Assembly (NCBI RefSeq): GCF_021602155.1
Contig: NZ_BQHY01000002.1
Coordinates: forward strand, 310,001 to 374,000
Origin: Pseudomonas parakoreensis
Lineage (GTDB): Bacteria > Pseudomonadota > Gammaproteobacteria > Pseudomonadales > Pseudomonadaceae
Direction: 5' to 3'
DNA length: 64,000 nt
The first letter of the stretch is position 1. Each line of letters opens with the position of its first letter. The notes below the pieces were generated by a model. The model worked only from the letters and a program-made list of their open reading frames with translations. It did no database searches and was not told the origin of the DNA. Positions 17,081 to 25,154 of the stretch are shown here, piece after piece. A program made the position numbers and the translations under genes.

Positions 17081-18130
17081 ATGTCCGTCACGCTCTCCCG
17101 CTGGCTGCCCGGCCTGTTCCTCAGCGCCGCGCTGCCGCTGTTTGCCCATGCCGCTGCCTCTGAAGCAGCCCCCGCCGACGGCCCGACTTATGGTCCGGAG
17201 CTGCAGGGTTTTCAGTATCCCTACACACTCAAGCACTTTGCCTTTCAGTCCCAGGGGAAGTCCCTGCAGATGGGTTACATGGACGTTGCCGCCCACGGCA
17301 AGGCCAACGGCCGCACCGTGGTGCTGATGCACGGCAAGAATTTCTGCGCCGCCACCTGGGACAGCTCGATCAAGGCCTTGAGCGAAGCCGGTTACCGGGT
17401 GGTTGCGCCGGATCAGATCGGCTTCTGCACCTCGAGCAAGCCCGACCACTATCAGTACAGTTTCCAGCAACTGGCGACCAACACCCAACAACTGCTCAAG
17501 GCCCTCGGCATCCAGAAAGCCACGCTGCTCGGCCACTCCACCGGCGGCATGCTCGCCACCCGCTACGCGCTATTGTTCCCGGAACAGGTCGAACAACTGG
17601 CGCTGGTCAACCCGATCGGTCTGGAGGACTGGAAAGCCCTTGGCGTGCCTTATCGCACCGTCGATCAGTGGTACCAGCGCGAACTCAAGGTCACCGCCCA
17701 AGGCATTCGCGACTACGAACGCAACACCTATTACGACGGCCGCTGGAAACCCGAATTCGACCGCTGGGTCGACATGCTCGCCGGCCTGAGCAATGGGCCC
17801 GGCAAGACCCAGGTGGCATGGAACTCGGCGCTGATCTACGACATGATCTTCACCCAGCCGGTGTACTACGAGTTCAAGGACTTGAAAATGCCGACCCTGT
17901 TGCTGATCGGCACGTCCGACACCACGGCCATCGGCAAGGATCTCGCCTCCCCCGAGGTCAAGGCGAAAATCGGCCACTATGAGGTGCTCGGCAAGCAGGT
18001 CGCCAAACTGATTCCACAGTCGACGCTGGTGGAGTTCCCAGGCATGGGCCACGCGCCGCAGATGGAAGAACCGGCGAAATTTCACCAGGCCTTGCTCGGC
18101 TGGCTGAACAACCCCAATCCCGTTCGTTGA
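17081..18130 (+). CDS. Secreted alpha/beta hydrolase
   Basis: The 349-residue product has a signal peptide (MSVTLSRW, cleavage after AHA, about residue 24) and an alpha/beta hydrolase fold. The oxyanion segment is HGKNFCAATW, the nucleophile is Ser153 in GHSTGG, a likely acid Asp lies in LLIGTSDTT and the His lies in GMGHAPQ. The lid resembles that of epoxide hydrolases or haloalkane dehalogenases, but the nucleophile is Ser, so esterase or lactonase chemistry is more likely. The ATG at 17081 gives a clean signal peptide with GGAG nine bases upstream; the longer in-frame start does not. Thirteen bases separate it from the dehydrogenase gene. The substrate is unknown. Confidence 0.87.
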   Translation: MSVTLSRWLPGLFLSAALPLFAHAAASEAAPADGPTYGPELQGFQYPYTLKHFAFQSQGKSLQMGYMDVAAHGKANGRTVVLMHGKNFCAATWDSSIKALSEAGYRVVAPDQIGFCTSSKPDHYQYSFQQLATNTQQLLKALGIQKATLLGHSTGGMLATRYALLFPEQVEQLALVNPIGLEDWKALGVPYRTVDQWYQRELKVTAQGIRDYERNTYYDGRWKPEFDRWVDMLAGLSNGPGKTQVAWNSALIYDMIFTQPVYYEFKDLKMPTLLLIGTSDTTAIGKDLASPEVKAKIGHYEVLGKQVAKLIPQSTLVEFPGMGHAPQMEEPAKFHQALLGWLNNPNPVR

Positions 18131-18143
18131 TGAGGTAAGGCTG

Positions 18144-19097
18144 ATGGCGGTGCAGATTGCAGTAATCGATGACTGGCAAGACGTGGCGCGGGACGTGGTC
18201 GACTGGTCGGTGCTCGACAGCATCGGCGAAGTGACGTTTGTGCACGACTACCCGGCGGACAATGCCACCCTGGCCGAACGTCTTGGCCAGTACCAGGTGA
18301 TCTGCGTAATGCGTGAGCGCACGCGTTTCGACCAGGACCTGCTGCAGCGCCTGCCCAACCTCAAGCTGCTGGTCACCGGCGGCATGCGCAATGCGGCGCT
18401 GGACATGCAGGCGGCTGCCGACCTCGGGATCAAGGTCTGCGGCACCGACAGCTACAAGCACGCGGCGCCGGAGCTGACCTGGGCGCTGATCATGGCCGCC
18501 ACGCGCAATCTGTTGAACGAAGCCAATGCCCTGCGCGCCGGGGGCTGGCAGCAAGGGCTGGGCGGTGATTTGCACGGTAAGACCCTGGGCATTCTTGGTC
18601 TGGGCAGCATCGGTCAAAAGGTCGCGCAATTCGGTCAGGTGTTTGGCATGCGGGTGATTGCCTGGAGTGAGAATCTCACCGCCGAACGCGCTGAAGCCGT
18701 CGGCGTGACCCGGGTCAGCAAACAGCAACTGTTCGAGCAGGCCGATGTGCTGTCGGTGCATCTGGTATTGAGCGAGCGCAGCCGTGGGCTGGTCGACGCA
18801 CAGGCGCTGGACTGGATGAAACCCGGCGCGCTGCTGGTCAACACCGCCCGCGGGCCGATCGTCGATGAAGCGGCGCTGATCAAGGCGTTGCAGAAACGCA
18901 AGATCGCTGCAGCGGCGCTGGATGTGTTCGATCAGGAACCGCTACCTGAACTGCACCCGTTTCGCACACTGGACAATGTGCTGGCCACACCGCATGTGGG
19001 GTATGTCAGCCGACAGAACTACCAACAGTTCTTTTCGCAAATGATCGACGATATTCAGGGTTGGGCGGCCGGCAACCCAATCCGAATCCTCAACTGA
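18144..19097 (+). CDS. D-2-hydroxyacid dehydrogenase family protein
   Basis: A 317-residue cytoplasmic NAD(P)-dependent oxidoreductase. It has the Rossmann motif LGLGSIG (residues 151-157), the substrate-binding VTGGMRN segment, the catalytic Arg in NTARGPIVDE, a Glu in DVFDQEPLP and the His in ATPHVGYV. The family reduces 2-oxoacids to D-2-hydroxyacids (glycerate, phosphoglycerate, formate-type substrates and others), and the specific substrate cannot be told. It follows the hydrolase closely and probably shares its transcript. A repeat of family A follows the stop. Confidence 0.88.
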   Translation: MAVQIAVIDDWQDVARDVVDWSVLDSIGEVTFVHDYPADNATLAERLGQYQVICVMRERTRFDQDLLQRLPNLKLLVTGGMRNAALDMQAAADLGIKVCGTDSYKHAAPELTWALIMAATRNLLNEANALRAGGWQQGLGGDLHGKTLGILGLGSIGQKVAQFGQVFGMRVIAWSENLTAERAEAVGVTRVSKQQLFEQADVLSVHLVLSERSRGLVDAQALDWMKPGALLVNTARGPIVDEAALIKALQKRKIAAAALDVFDQEPLPELHPFRTLDNVLATPHVGYVSRQNYQQFFSQMIDDIQGWAAGNPIRILN

Positions 19098-19102
19098 CCC
19101 CG

Positions 19103-19188
19103 TGTAGGAGCTGCCGAAGGCTGCGATCTTTTGATTTTGATTTTCTAAAAACAAGATCAAAAGATCGCAGCCTTCGGCAGCTCCTACA
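19103..19188. repeat. REP-type inverted pair, family A (TGTAGGAGCTGCCG...)
   Basis: Two inverted copies of TGTAGGAGCTGCCGAAGGCT plus CGATCTTTTGAT-type arms form a long hairpin. The same unit recurs at 35095, 42668, 45158 and 52646 in this window. It can end transcripts or protect them at the 3' end. Confidence 0.9.
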
Positions 19189-19672
19189 GGTTCACCAGCG
19201 TTCAGCAGATCAACAAATCTGACCGCACCACAACAGTGCACATTGCCTTTCCTCTAGCACAAAATCGTGACCGGCCAGTCACCGTTTTAGCCCTCCCCAT
19301 CAAAAAATCTGCCCTTCGTCGGTGCGTTCCGGCTTGAACACCACGGTTTTCGCTGCCTGCAAACCGATTGTCGAACAATTTACCCGTTTGCTCTCGCCCG
19401 CTCTAGGATCTGGCCTAGACTGATTTTCGCGGGTTAAAACCGGTCAGTCACAAAGCCGAAAAATTGTCGAAACTTTTGCCGATGGCGGCGGGTCATCTGA
19501 AAGGCAGGGTCAACGCGACTGGTGCAATCCTTGCAACGGCCCTTTCACCCATTCTGCTTGCGCGTGTTGGGTAGCGTTTGCTCACCGATGCGTGGCGCGT
19601 TTGCGCCCGGCCACAGGATTTGGCCACAGCTTGTTCGATACAAGAATCAGATCAACGACACGGGAGATTCAT
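19189..19672. other. Long intergenic region before glgA, no gene seen
   Basis: About 480 bases without a supportable ORF. It contains a candidate stationary-phase promoter at 19396-19420 and a weak AlgU-like pair (AAACTT at 19470 with poor -10). The length implies a regulated promoter or long leader for glgA. Confidence 0.5.
19396..19420 (+). promoter_or_regulatory. Candidate RpoS-type promoter for glgA
   Basis: GGCCTAGACT at 19412-19421 matches the sigma-S -10 pattern CTATACT in six of seven positions. It lies about 250 bp before the glgA start and overlaps a short inverted repeat TCTAGG/CCTAGA. In P. aeruginosa the equivalent region is strongly RpoS-dependent; here the assignment is tentative. 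Confidence 0.28.
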
Positions 19673-21259
19673 ATGATCAGTGCGGCATTGGATATTCAGG
19701 GAGAGCGTGCTCAGCAGGCGGTTGGTGAATCGAGCACCATGAGTCTTCCCGGCAGCCGGTCGATCAACGTCCCGGGCACCAAAACGCTGACGCCGGTCGC
19801 CAGCCAGAATCCGAACAAGAAGAAAGTGCTGTTCGTCACCTCGGAAATCGCCGACCTGGTGAAGACCGGCGGTCTGGGTGACGTCTCCGCCGCCCTGCCC
19901 CGCGCCATGGCGCACTTGCACGATGTGCGGGTGTTGATCCCTGGTTACCCGCAGGTGATGCACAGCGAGAACCCGATCCATATCATCGGCGAACTCGGCG
20001 GCCATGCCGCGCTGCCCCCGTGCAAGATCGGGCGCATGGACATGCCGGACGGACTGGTGATCTACGTCCTGATCTGCCCTGAACTGTATGAACGTGAAGG
20101 CTCGCCCTACGGCGCCAACAACGGTCGCGACTGGCCCGACAACCATATCCGTTTCGCCCGCCTGGGCCTGGCCGCTGCCGATATCGCCGCCAACCTCGCA
20201 CAAATTCACTGGTGCCCGGATCTGGTGCACGCTCACGACTGGCCGGCCGGTCTGGCCCCTGCCTATATGCACTGGCGCGGGCAGCGCACGCCGACCCTGT
20301 TCACCATTCACAACCTGGCCTATCAAGGCGTGACCAGCCTCGGCTCGTGCCCGGAACTCGGCATCCCGACCCATGCCCTGCAACAGGAAGGCATGGAGTT
20401 CTACGGCAAGATGTCGTTCCTCAAGGCTGGCATGGCCTATTCGAGCCACATCACCACGGTCAGCGCGACCTATGCGCAAGAGATCACCACCCCGGATTTC
20501 GGCTGCGGTCTCGACGGTTTCCTCGCCGCCAAGACCCAGCAAGGCTTGCTCAGCGGCATTCCCAACGGCATCGACGAGAGCTGGGATGCGGCGACGGATC
20601 CGCACCTGTTCGCGCCGTTCGCTATCGGCGACTGGGAAGGCAAAGCGATCAACGCCGCCCATGTGCGTGAACTGTTTGGCCTGAGCGACTCCAGTGGTCC
20701 GCTGTTTGCCGTGGTTTCGCGACTGGTCTATCAGAAAGGTCTGGACCTGACGCAAGCCGTCTCCGAATACATCGTGCAGAACGGCGGCCAGATCGCAATC
20801 ATCGGCCGTGGCGAGCCGGAAGAGGAACAGGCCATGCGTGAGCTGGCGCTGCGCTTCCCCGGGCAGATCGGCGTGCGCATCGGCTTCAATGAAACCGACG
20901 CCCGCCGCATGTTCGCCGGCAGCGATTTCCTGCTGATGCCGTCGCGTTACGAGCCTTGCGGCCTCAGTCAGATGTACGCCCAGCGTTTCGGCTCGTTGCC
21001 GGTGGCGCGCAATACCGGCGGGCTGGCCGACACCATCGAGAATGGCGTCACCGGTTTCCTTTTCGACGAATCCACCGCCGACAGCTACCGCGAAGCCCTG
21101 AGCCGTGCGTTCAAGGTCTTCGCCTTCCCCGAATTGCTCAACGCGATGCGCTGCCGGGCCATGGCCGCGCCGTTCAACTGGTGCAAAGCGGTCGAACCCT
21201 ACGCCGAACTCTACGAACGACTGGTCGCCAAGGCGCTGGGTAAAGCCGGCCACAAATAA
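19673..21259 (+). CDS. glgA: Glycogen synthase GlgA
   Basis: A 528-residue GT5 glycosyltransferase that extends alpha-1,4-glucan (or makes maltose-1-phosphate) from ADP-glucose. The donor-binding KTGGLGD motif is at residues 64-70, and the C-terminal half has SRLVYQKGLDL and the PSRYEPCGLSQMYA signature. An N-terminal extension of about 50 polar residues precedes the usual start and is uncommon in enteric GlgA. The ATG at 19673 has GGGAG just upstream; an in-frame start at 19592 lacks this. It heads the glgA-treZ-malQ-treY run; treZ starts 17 bases later. No glgC is present in the window, so the source of ADP-glucose must lie elsewhere. Confidence 0.93.
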   Translation: MISAALDIQGERAQQAVGESSTMSLPGSRSINVPGTKTLTPVASQNPNKKKVLFVTSEIADLVKTGGLGDVSAALPRAMAHLHDVRVLIPGYPQVMHSENPIHIIGELGGHAALPPCKIGRMDMPDGLVIYVLICPELYEREGSPYGANNGRDWPDNHIRFARLGLAAADIAANLAQIHWCPDLVHAHDWPAGLAPAYMHWRGQRTPTLFTIHNLAYQGVTSLGSCPELGIPTHALQQEGMEFYGKMSFLKAGMAYSSHITTVSATYAQEITTPDFGCGLDGFLAAKTQQGLLSGIPNGIDESWDAATDPHLFAPFAIGDWEGKAINAAHVRELFGLSDSSGPLFAVVSRLVYQKGLDLTQAVSEYIVQNGGQIAIIGRGEPEEEQAMRELALRFPGQIGVRIGFNETDARRMFAGSDFLLMPSRYEPCGLSQMYAQRFGSLPVARNTGGLADTIENGVTGFLFDESTADSYREALSRAFKVFAFPELLNAMRCRAMAAPFNWCKAVEPYAELYERLVAKALGKAGHK

Positions 21260-21276
21260 CTCAAGGAGCTTTCACG

Positions 21277-23079
21277 ATGCCGTTACGGACCCAAGAAAAC
21301 TGGCCCCACGGCGCGATCATGCAGGACGCCGAACACACTCAGTTTGCGCTGTGGGCACCGGATGCGTTTTACGTCAGTGTCGAACTTGAAGGCGGCCAGT
21401 CCCTGCCGATGTTGCCGCAGGGCGATGGCTGGTTCGTGATCAAGGCCCGGTGCCCGGCGGGCACCCGCTACCGCTTCAACATCGACGGTGAACTGGAGGT
21501 GCCCGACCCGGCCTCCCGCGCTCAGAACGGTGACCTTGACCGCCACAGCGTGGTGGTCGATCCGCTGGCCTACGAATGGCGGCACACCACCTGGCACGGC
21601 CGGCCGTGGAGCGAAGCGGTGATCTACGAGCTGCACGTCGGCGCACTCGGCGGTTTTGCGGAAGTCGAGCAGCATCTGGCGCGTTTGGTCGAGCTGGGGA
21701 TTACCGCCATCGAACTGATGCCTGTCGCGCAATTTCCCGGTACCCGCAACTGGGGTTACGACGGCGTCCTGCCTTTCGCACCGCAAGCCTCCTATGGCAC
21801 CCCGGAACAACTCAAACACCTGATCGACAGTGCCCACGGCCATGGTCTGGCGGTAATTCTCGACGTGGTCTACAACCACTTCGGCCCCGATGGCAATTAC
21901 CTCGGTCGCTACGCCAAAGGCTTCTTCCGCGAGGACAAGCACACGCCCTGGGGGGCGGCGATCGACTTCCGCCGCCGTGAAGTGCGGGACTTCTTTATCG
22001 AAAACGCGCTGATGTGGGTGCTCGAATACCGTTTCGACGGTCTGCGCCTGGACGCAGTGCATGCGATCGAAAGCCCGGATTTCCTGCCGGAGCTGGCACA
22101 ACGCATCCGTCAACAGATCGATCCGTCGCGTCACGTCTGGCTGACCGTGGAAAACGAGCTCAACCAGTCGAGTCTGCTCGAAGAGGATTACGACGCCCAG
22201 TGGAACGACGACGGGCACAACGCCCTGCACGTGCTGCTGACCGGCGAAACCGATGCCTATTACGCTGACTATGCGCTGCAACCCACTGAGCAACTGGCCC
22301 GCTGCCTGAGCCAGGGCTTCGTGTTTCAAGGCCACATCACTCGCCACGGCGAACCGCGCGGCGAGCCCAGCGAACACCTGCCCTCCACCGCTTTCATCCT
22401 GTTCCTGCAGAACCACGACCAGATCGGCAACCGGGCCTTCGGCGAACGCCTGCATCAATTGGCCGACCCACGCGCCGTGCAGGCCGCCACCGTGCTGTTA
22501 CTGCTGTCACCGATGATTCCGCTGATGTTCATGGGCGACGAGTTCGCCGCCGAGCAACCGTTCCTGTTCTTCACCAGCCACCACGGTGAACTGGCGGATC
22601 TGGTGCGCGAAGGTCGGCGCAATGAGTTCGCCGCATTCAGCGCCTTCACCGATCCGCACCAGCGCGAAAAAATTCCCGACCCGAATGCTGAACAGACCTT
22701 CCACGCCTCACAGCCACGCTTGATCGGCAGCGGCAGCGCAAAACAGCAGGAAACCCTCGCGCTGTACCGACGCCTGCTGCAATTGCGCCATCAATACATC
22801 ATTCCCAACCTGTCCGGTACTCAGGCGCTCGGGGCGCACATGCTCGGGCGTGGCGCGGTCAGTGCGCGCTGGCGCCTGGGCGATGGCAGTGAGCTGCGAA
22901 TTGACCTGAACCTCAGCGACACGCCAGTGGTCAACCCAGCACAGAGCGACGCTGTGTGGCTGTTTCAGCAACCGCCCGCCGTTGCCCTGTCGGAACCGGG
23001 CCAACTGCCCGCGTATTGCGCGCTTGTCAGCCTCACGGCCGCAACCCCCTTGCAACCTCTGGATGGAGAGCGCCTATGA
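21277..23079 (+). CDS. treZ: Malto-oligosyltrehalose trehalohydrolase TreZ
   Basis: A 600-residue GH13 enzyme that cuts trehalose from the end of maltooligosyl-trehalose made by TreY. An N-terminal carbohydrate-binding-like domain (about 1-95) precedes the barrel. Visible catalytic segments are DVVYNHFGPDG, DGLRLDAVHAI with nucleophile Asp259, VENEL with the acid Glu about 292, and FLQNHDQIGNR. AAGGAG precedes the ATG. Its last bases overlap the malQ start (ATGA), so translation is coupled. Family assignment is strong. Confidence 0.94.
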   Translation: MPLRTQENWPHGAIMQDAEHTQFALWAPDAFYVSVELEGGQSLPMLPQGDGWFVIKARCPAGTRYRFNIDGELEVPDPASRAQNGDLDRHSVVVDPLAYEWRHTTWHGRPWSEAVIYELHVGALGGFAEVEQHLARLVELGITAIELMPVAQFPGTRNWGYDGVLPFAPQASYGTPEQLKHLIDSAHGHGLAVILDVVYNHFGPDGNYLGRYAKGFFREDKHTPWGAAIDFRRREVRDFFIENALMWVLEYRFDGLRLDAVHAIESPDFLPELAQRIRQQIDPSRHVWLTVENELNQSSLLEEDYDAQWNDDGHNALHVLLTGETDAYYADYALQPTEQLARCLSQGFVFQGHITRHGEPRGEPSEHLPSTAFILFLQNHDQIGNRAFGERLHQLADPRAVQAATVLLLLSPMIPLMFMGDEFAAEQPFLFFTSHHGELADLVREGRRNEFAAFSAFTDPHQREKIPDPNAEQTFHASQPRLIGSGSAKQQETLALYRRLLQLRHQYIIPNLSGTQALGAHMLGRGAVSARWRLGDGSELRIDLNLSDTPVVNPAQSDAVWLFQQPPAVALSEPGQLPAYCALVSLTAATPLQPLDGERL

Positions 23080-25154
23080 GCGATGCGCAACTGGAAATAC
23101 TCGCAAGCCGCGCCGGCCTCGCCGTCGACTGGATCGACGCCAACGGCCGCCCGCAGAAAGTCGCCCCGGCGGTACTGCGCAACGTTCTTACCGGGCTGGG
23201 TCATCCGGCCAACACCGCGCAGGAAATCGATGCCAGCCTGCTGCAACTGCAACAAGTACAGCAAGATCGTCACTTGCCACCGCTGTTGACCGCCGATTTC
23301 GGGGTCGGCGTTGATCTGGCTCGCTATTTCGAGCCCGAGACGCCTTGCGAAATCCACCTCGAAGACGGTTCCCGCCTCAACCTCAAACTCGACGCCGAAG
23401 CGAAACTGCCCGGCTTGATCCCGGTCGGGTATCAGCAGGTGCATATCGCCGATCAGTATTTCACTCTGGCAGTGGCCCCCGAGCGCTGCTTCAGCGTGGG
23501 CGATGCGGTAGACAACCCGATCCCTCGCGTCTGGGGCCTGAGTGCGCAGCTGTACAGTCTGCGGCGCCCCGGAGACTGCGGCTTTGGTGACACCCAGGCA
23601 CTGGAGGAACTGGCTCGTGTAGCCGGCGAACGCGGCGCCGATGCGCTGGCGATCAGTCCGTTGCACGCGATGTTCAGCGCCGATACCGGGCGCTACAGCC
23701 CTTATTCGCCCTCCAGCCGTCTGTTTCTCAACCCCCTGTATGCCGCACCGGGCGCCATCCTTGGCGAACGGGCTCTGCGCGATGCGATCGACGCCAGCGG
23801 GCTGACGGAACAATTTCGCCAACTGGAAGATTCGAAACTGATCGACTGGCCGACCGCCGCCAACGCCAAACAGGCATTGCTGCAAGCCTTGTACGATGGT
23901 TTTGTCGCCGGCGAACATCCGTTGCACCCGGACTTCGCCAGTTTCCGTCATGCCGGTGGCGAAGCGCTGGAAAACCACTGCCGCTTCGAAGCGATTCAGG
24001 AAATGCGCGCCGCCCGTGGCGAAAGCCTCGACTGGCGCGAATGGCCGGAACACTGGCACGACCCGCGCGGTGCCGCCCTTGAAGCCTTTGCCGAGGAATA
24101 CGCCGAACGCATCGGTTACTTTGCCTTCTGCCAATGGCTGATCCACCGCTGCCTTGAGCGCGCGCAGACGGCTGCCCGTAGCGCCGGCATGGGCATCGGC
24201 CTGATCGCCGACCTCGCGGTCGGTGCCGACGGCGCCGGCAGTCAGGCCTGGAGCTTTCAGGATGAATTGCTGGCCTCGCTCACCGTGGGTGCGCCCCCGG
24301 ACATCCTCAACCGCTCCGGTCAGGGCTGGGGGATATCCGCGTTCTCGCCCGAGGGCCTGGTCCGTAATGGATTTCGCGCGTTCATCGACATGCTCCGGGC
24401 CAACTTCGCCCATGCCGGCGGACTGCGCATCGATCATGTGATGGGCCTGCAACGCCTGTGGGTGATCCCCAATGGCGCCGTTCCGGCCGATGGCGCTTAT
24501 CTGTATTACCCGTTCGACGACCTGCTGCGCCTGCTGACCCTCGAATCCCATCGGCATCAGGCCATCGTCCTCGGCGAAGACTTGGGCACGGTGCCCGAGG
24601 GGCTGCGGGAAAAGCTCAGCGCACGTTCGATTCTCGGCATGCGCGTGCTGTTGTTTGAACAGGACAACACCCGTTTCAAGCCGATCCTTGACTGGCCGGA
24701 CAACGCACTGGCGACCACCAGCACCCACGATCTGCCGACGCTCAACGGTTGGTGGCACGGCCGTGACATCGACTGGAATGCGCGCCTGGGCTTTGTCGAT
24801 GCCAACGGTGAAATCGACTGGCGCCGTCATCGCCAGCGCGAACGCGAAGGCCTGCGCGGAGCCCTGAGTCAGGACCCGCAGAACTTTCGCGAAGAGTCCC
24901 ACGAAGCCGATCAGGTAGTGGACGCCAGCGTGCGTTTCCTCGGCCACACCCGCGCGCCGCTGGTGTTGCTGCCGCTGGAGGATGCGCTGGGCATCGACGA
25001 ACAAGCCAACCTGCCGGGTACCATCGACAGCCATCCGAACTGGTCGCGGCGCCTGCCTGGCAACAGCGAAGCATTGCTCGACGGTACCGATGCTGCGCGG
25101 CGTCTGGAACTGCTGGCCTGTGCCCGCCTGCAAGCTGCCGAGCGTGACCAATGA
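23076..25154 (+). CDS. malQ: 4-alpha-glucanotransferase MalQ
   Basis: A 692-residue GH77 amylomaltase that moves glucan segments between maltooligosaccharides. Residues about 1-140 are the N-terminal domain seen in bacterial MalQ, and the barrel holds RIDHVMGLQR with nucleophile Asp453, LGEDLGTVPEG with acid Glu501 and STHDLPT with Asp552. The start at 23076 overlaps the treZ stop by four bases (ATGA) with GGAGAG upstream. In this operon it probably keeps glucan chain lengths suitable for TreY. It ends in an ATGA overlap with treY. Confidence 0.94.
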   Translation: MSDAQLEILASRAGLAVDWIDANGRPQKVAPAVLRNVLTGLGHPANTAQEIDASLLQLQQVQQDRHLPPLLTADFGVGVDLARYFEPETPCEIHLEDGSRLNLKLDAEAKLPGLIPVGYQQVHIADQYFTLAVAPERCFSVGDAVDNPIPRVWGLSAQLYSLRRPGDCGFGDTQALEELARVAGERGADALAISPLHAMFSADTGRYSPYSPSSRLFLNPLYAAPGAILGERALRDAIDASGLTEQFRQLEDSKLIDWPTAANAKQALLQALYDGFVAGEHPLHPDFASFRHAGGEALENHCRFEAIQEMRAARGESLDWREWPEHWHDPRGAALEAFAEEYAERIGYFAFCQWLIHRCLERAQTAARSAGMGIGLIADLAVGADGAGSQAWSFQDELLASLTVGAPPDILNRSGQGWGISAFSPEGLVRNGFRAFIDMLRANFAHAGGLRIDHVMGLQRLWVIPNGAVPADGAYLYYPFDDLLRLLTLESHRHQAIVLGEDLGTVPEGLREKLSARSILGMRVLLFEQDNTRFKPILDWPDNALATTSTHDLPTLNGWWHGRDIDWNARLGFVDANGEIDWRRHRQREREGLRGALSQDPQNFREESHEADQVVDASVRFLGHTRAPLVLLPLEDALGIDEQANLPGTIDSHPNWSRRLPGNSEALLDGTDAARRLELLACARLQAAERDQ

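Noticed and set aside
19470-19500. AlgU-type promoter for glgA
   Set aside because: AAACTT has one mismatch and the TCTGA lies 20 bases away, too far.
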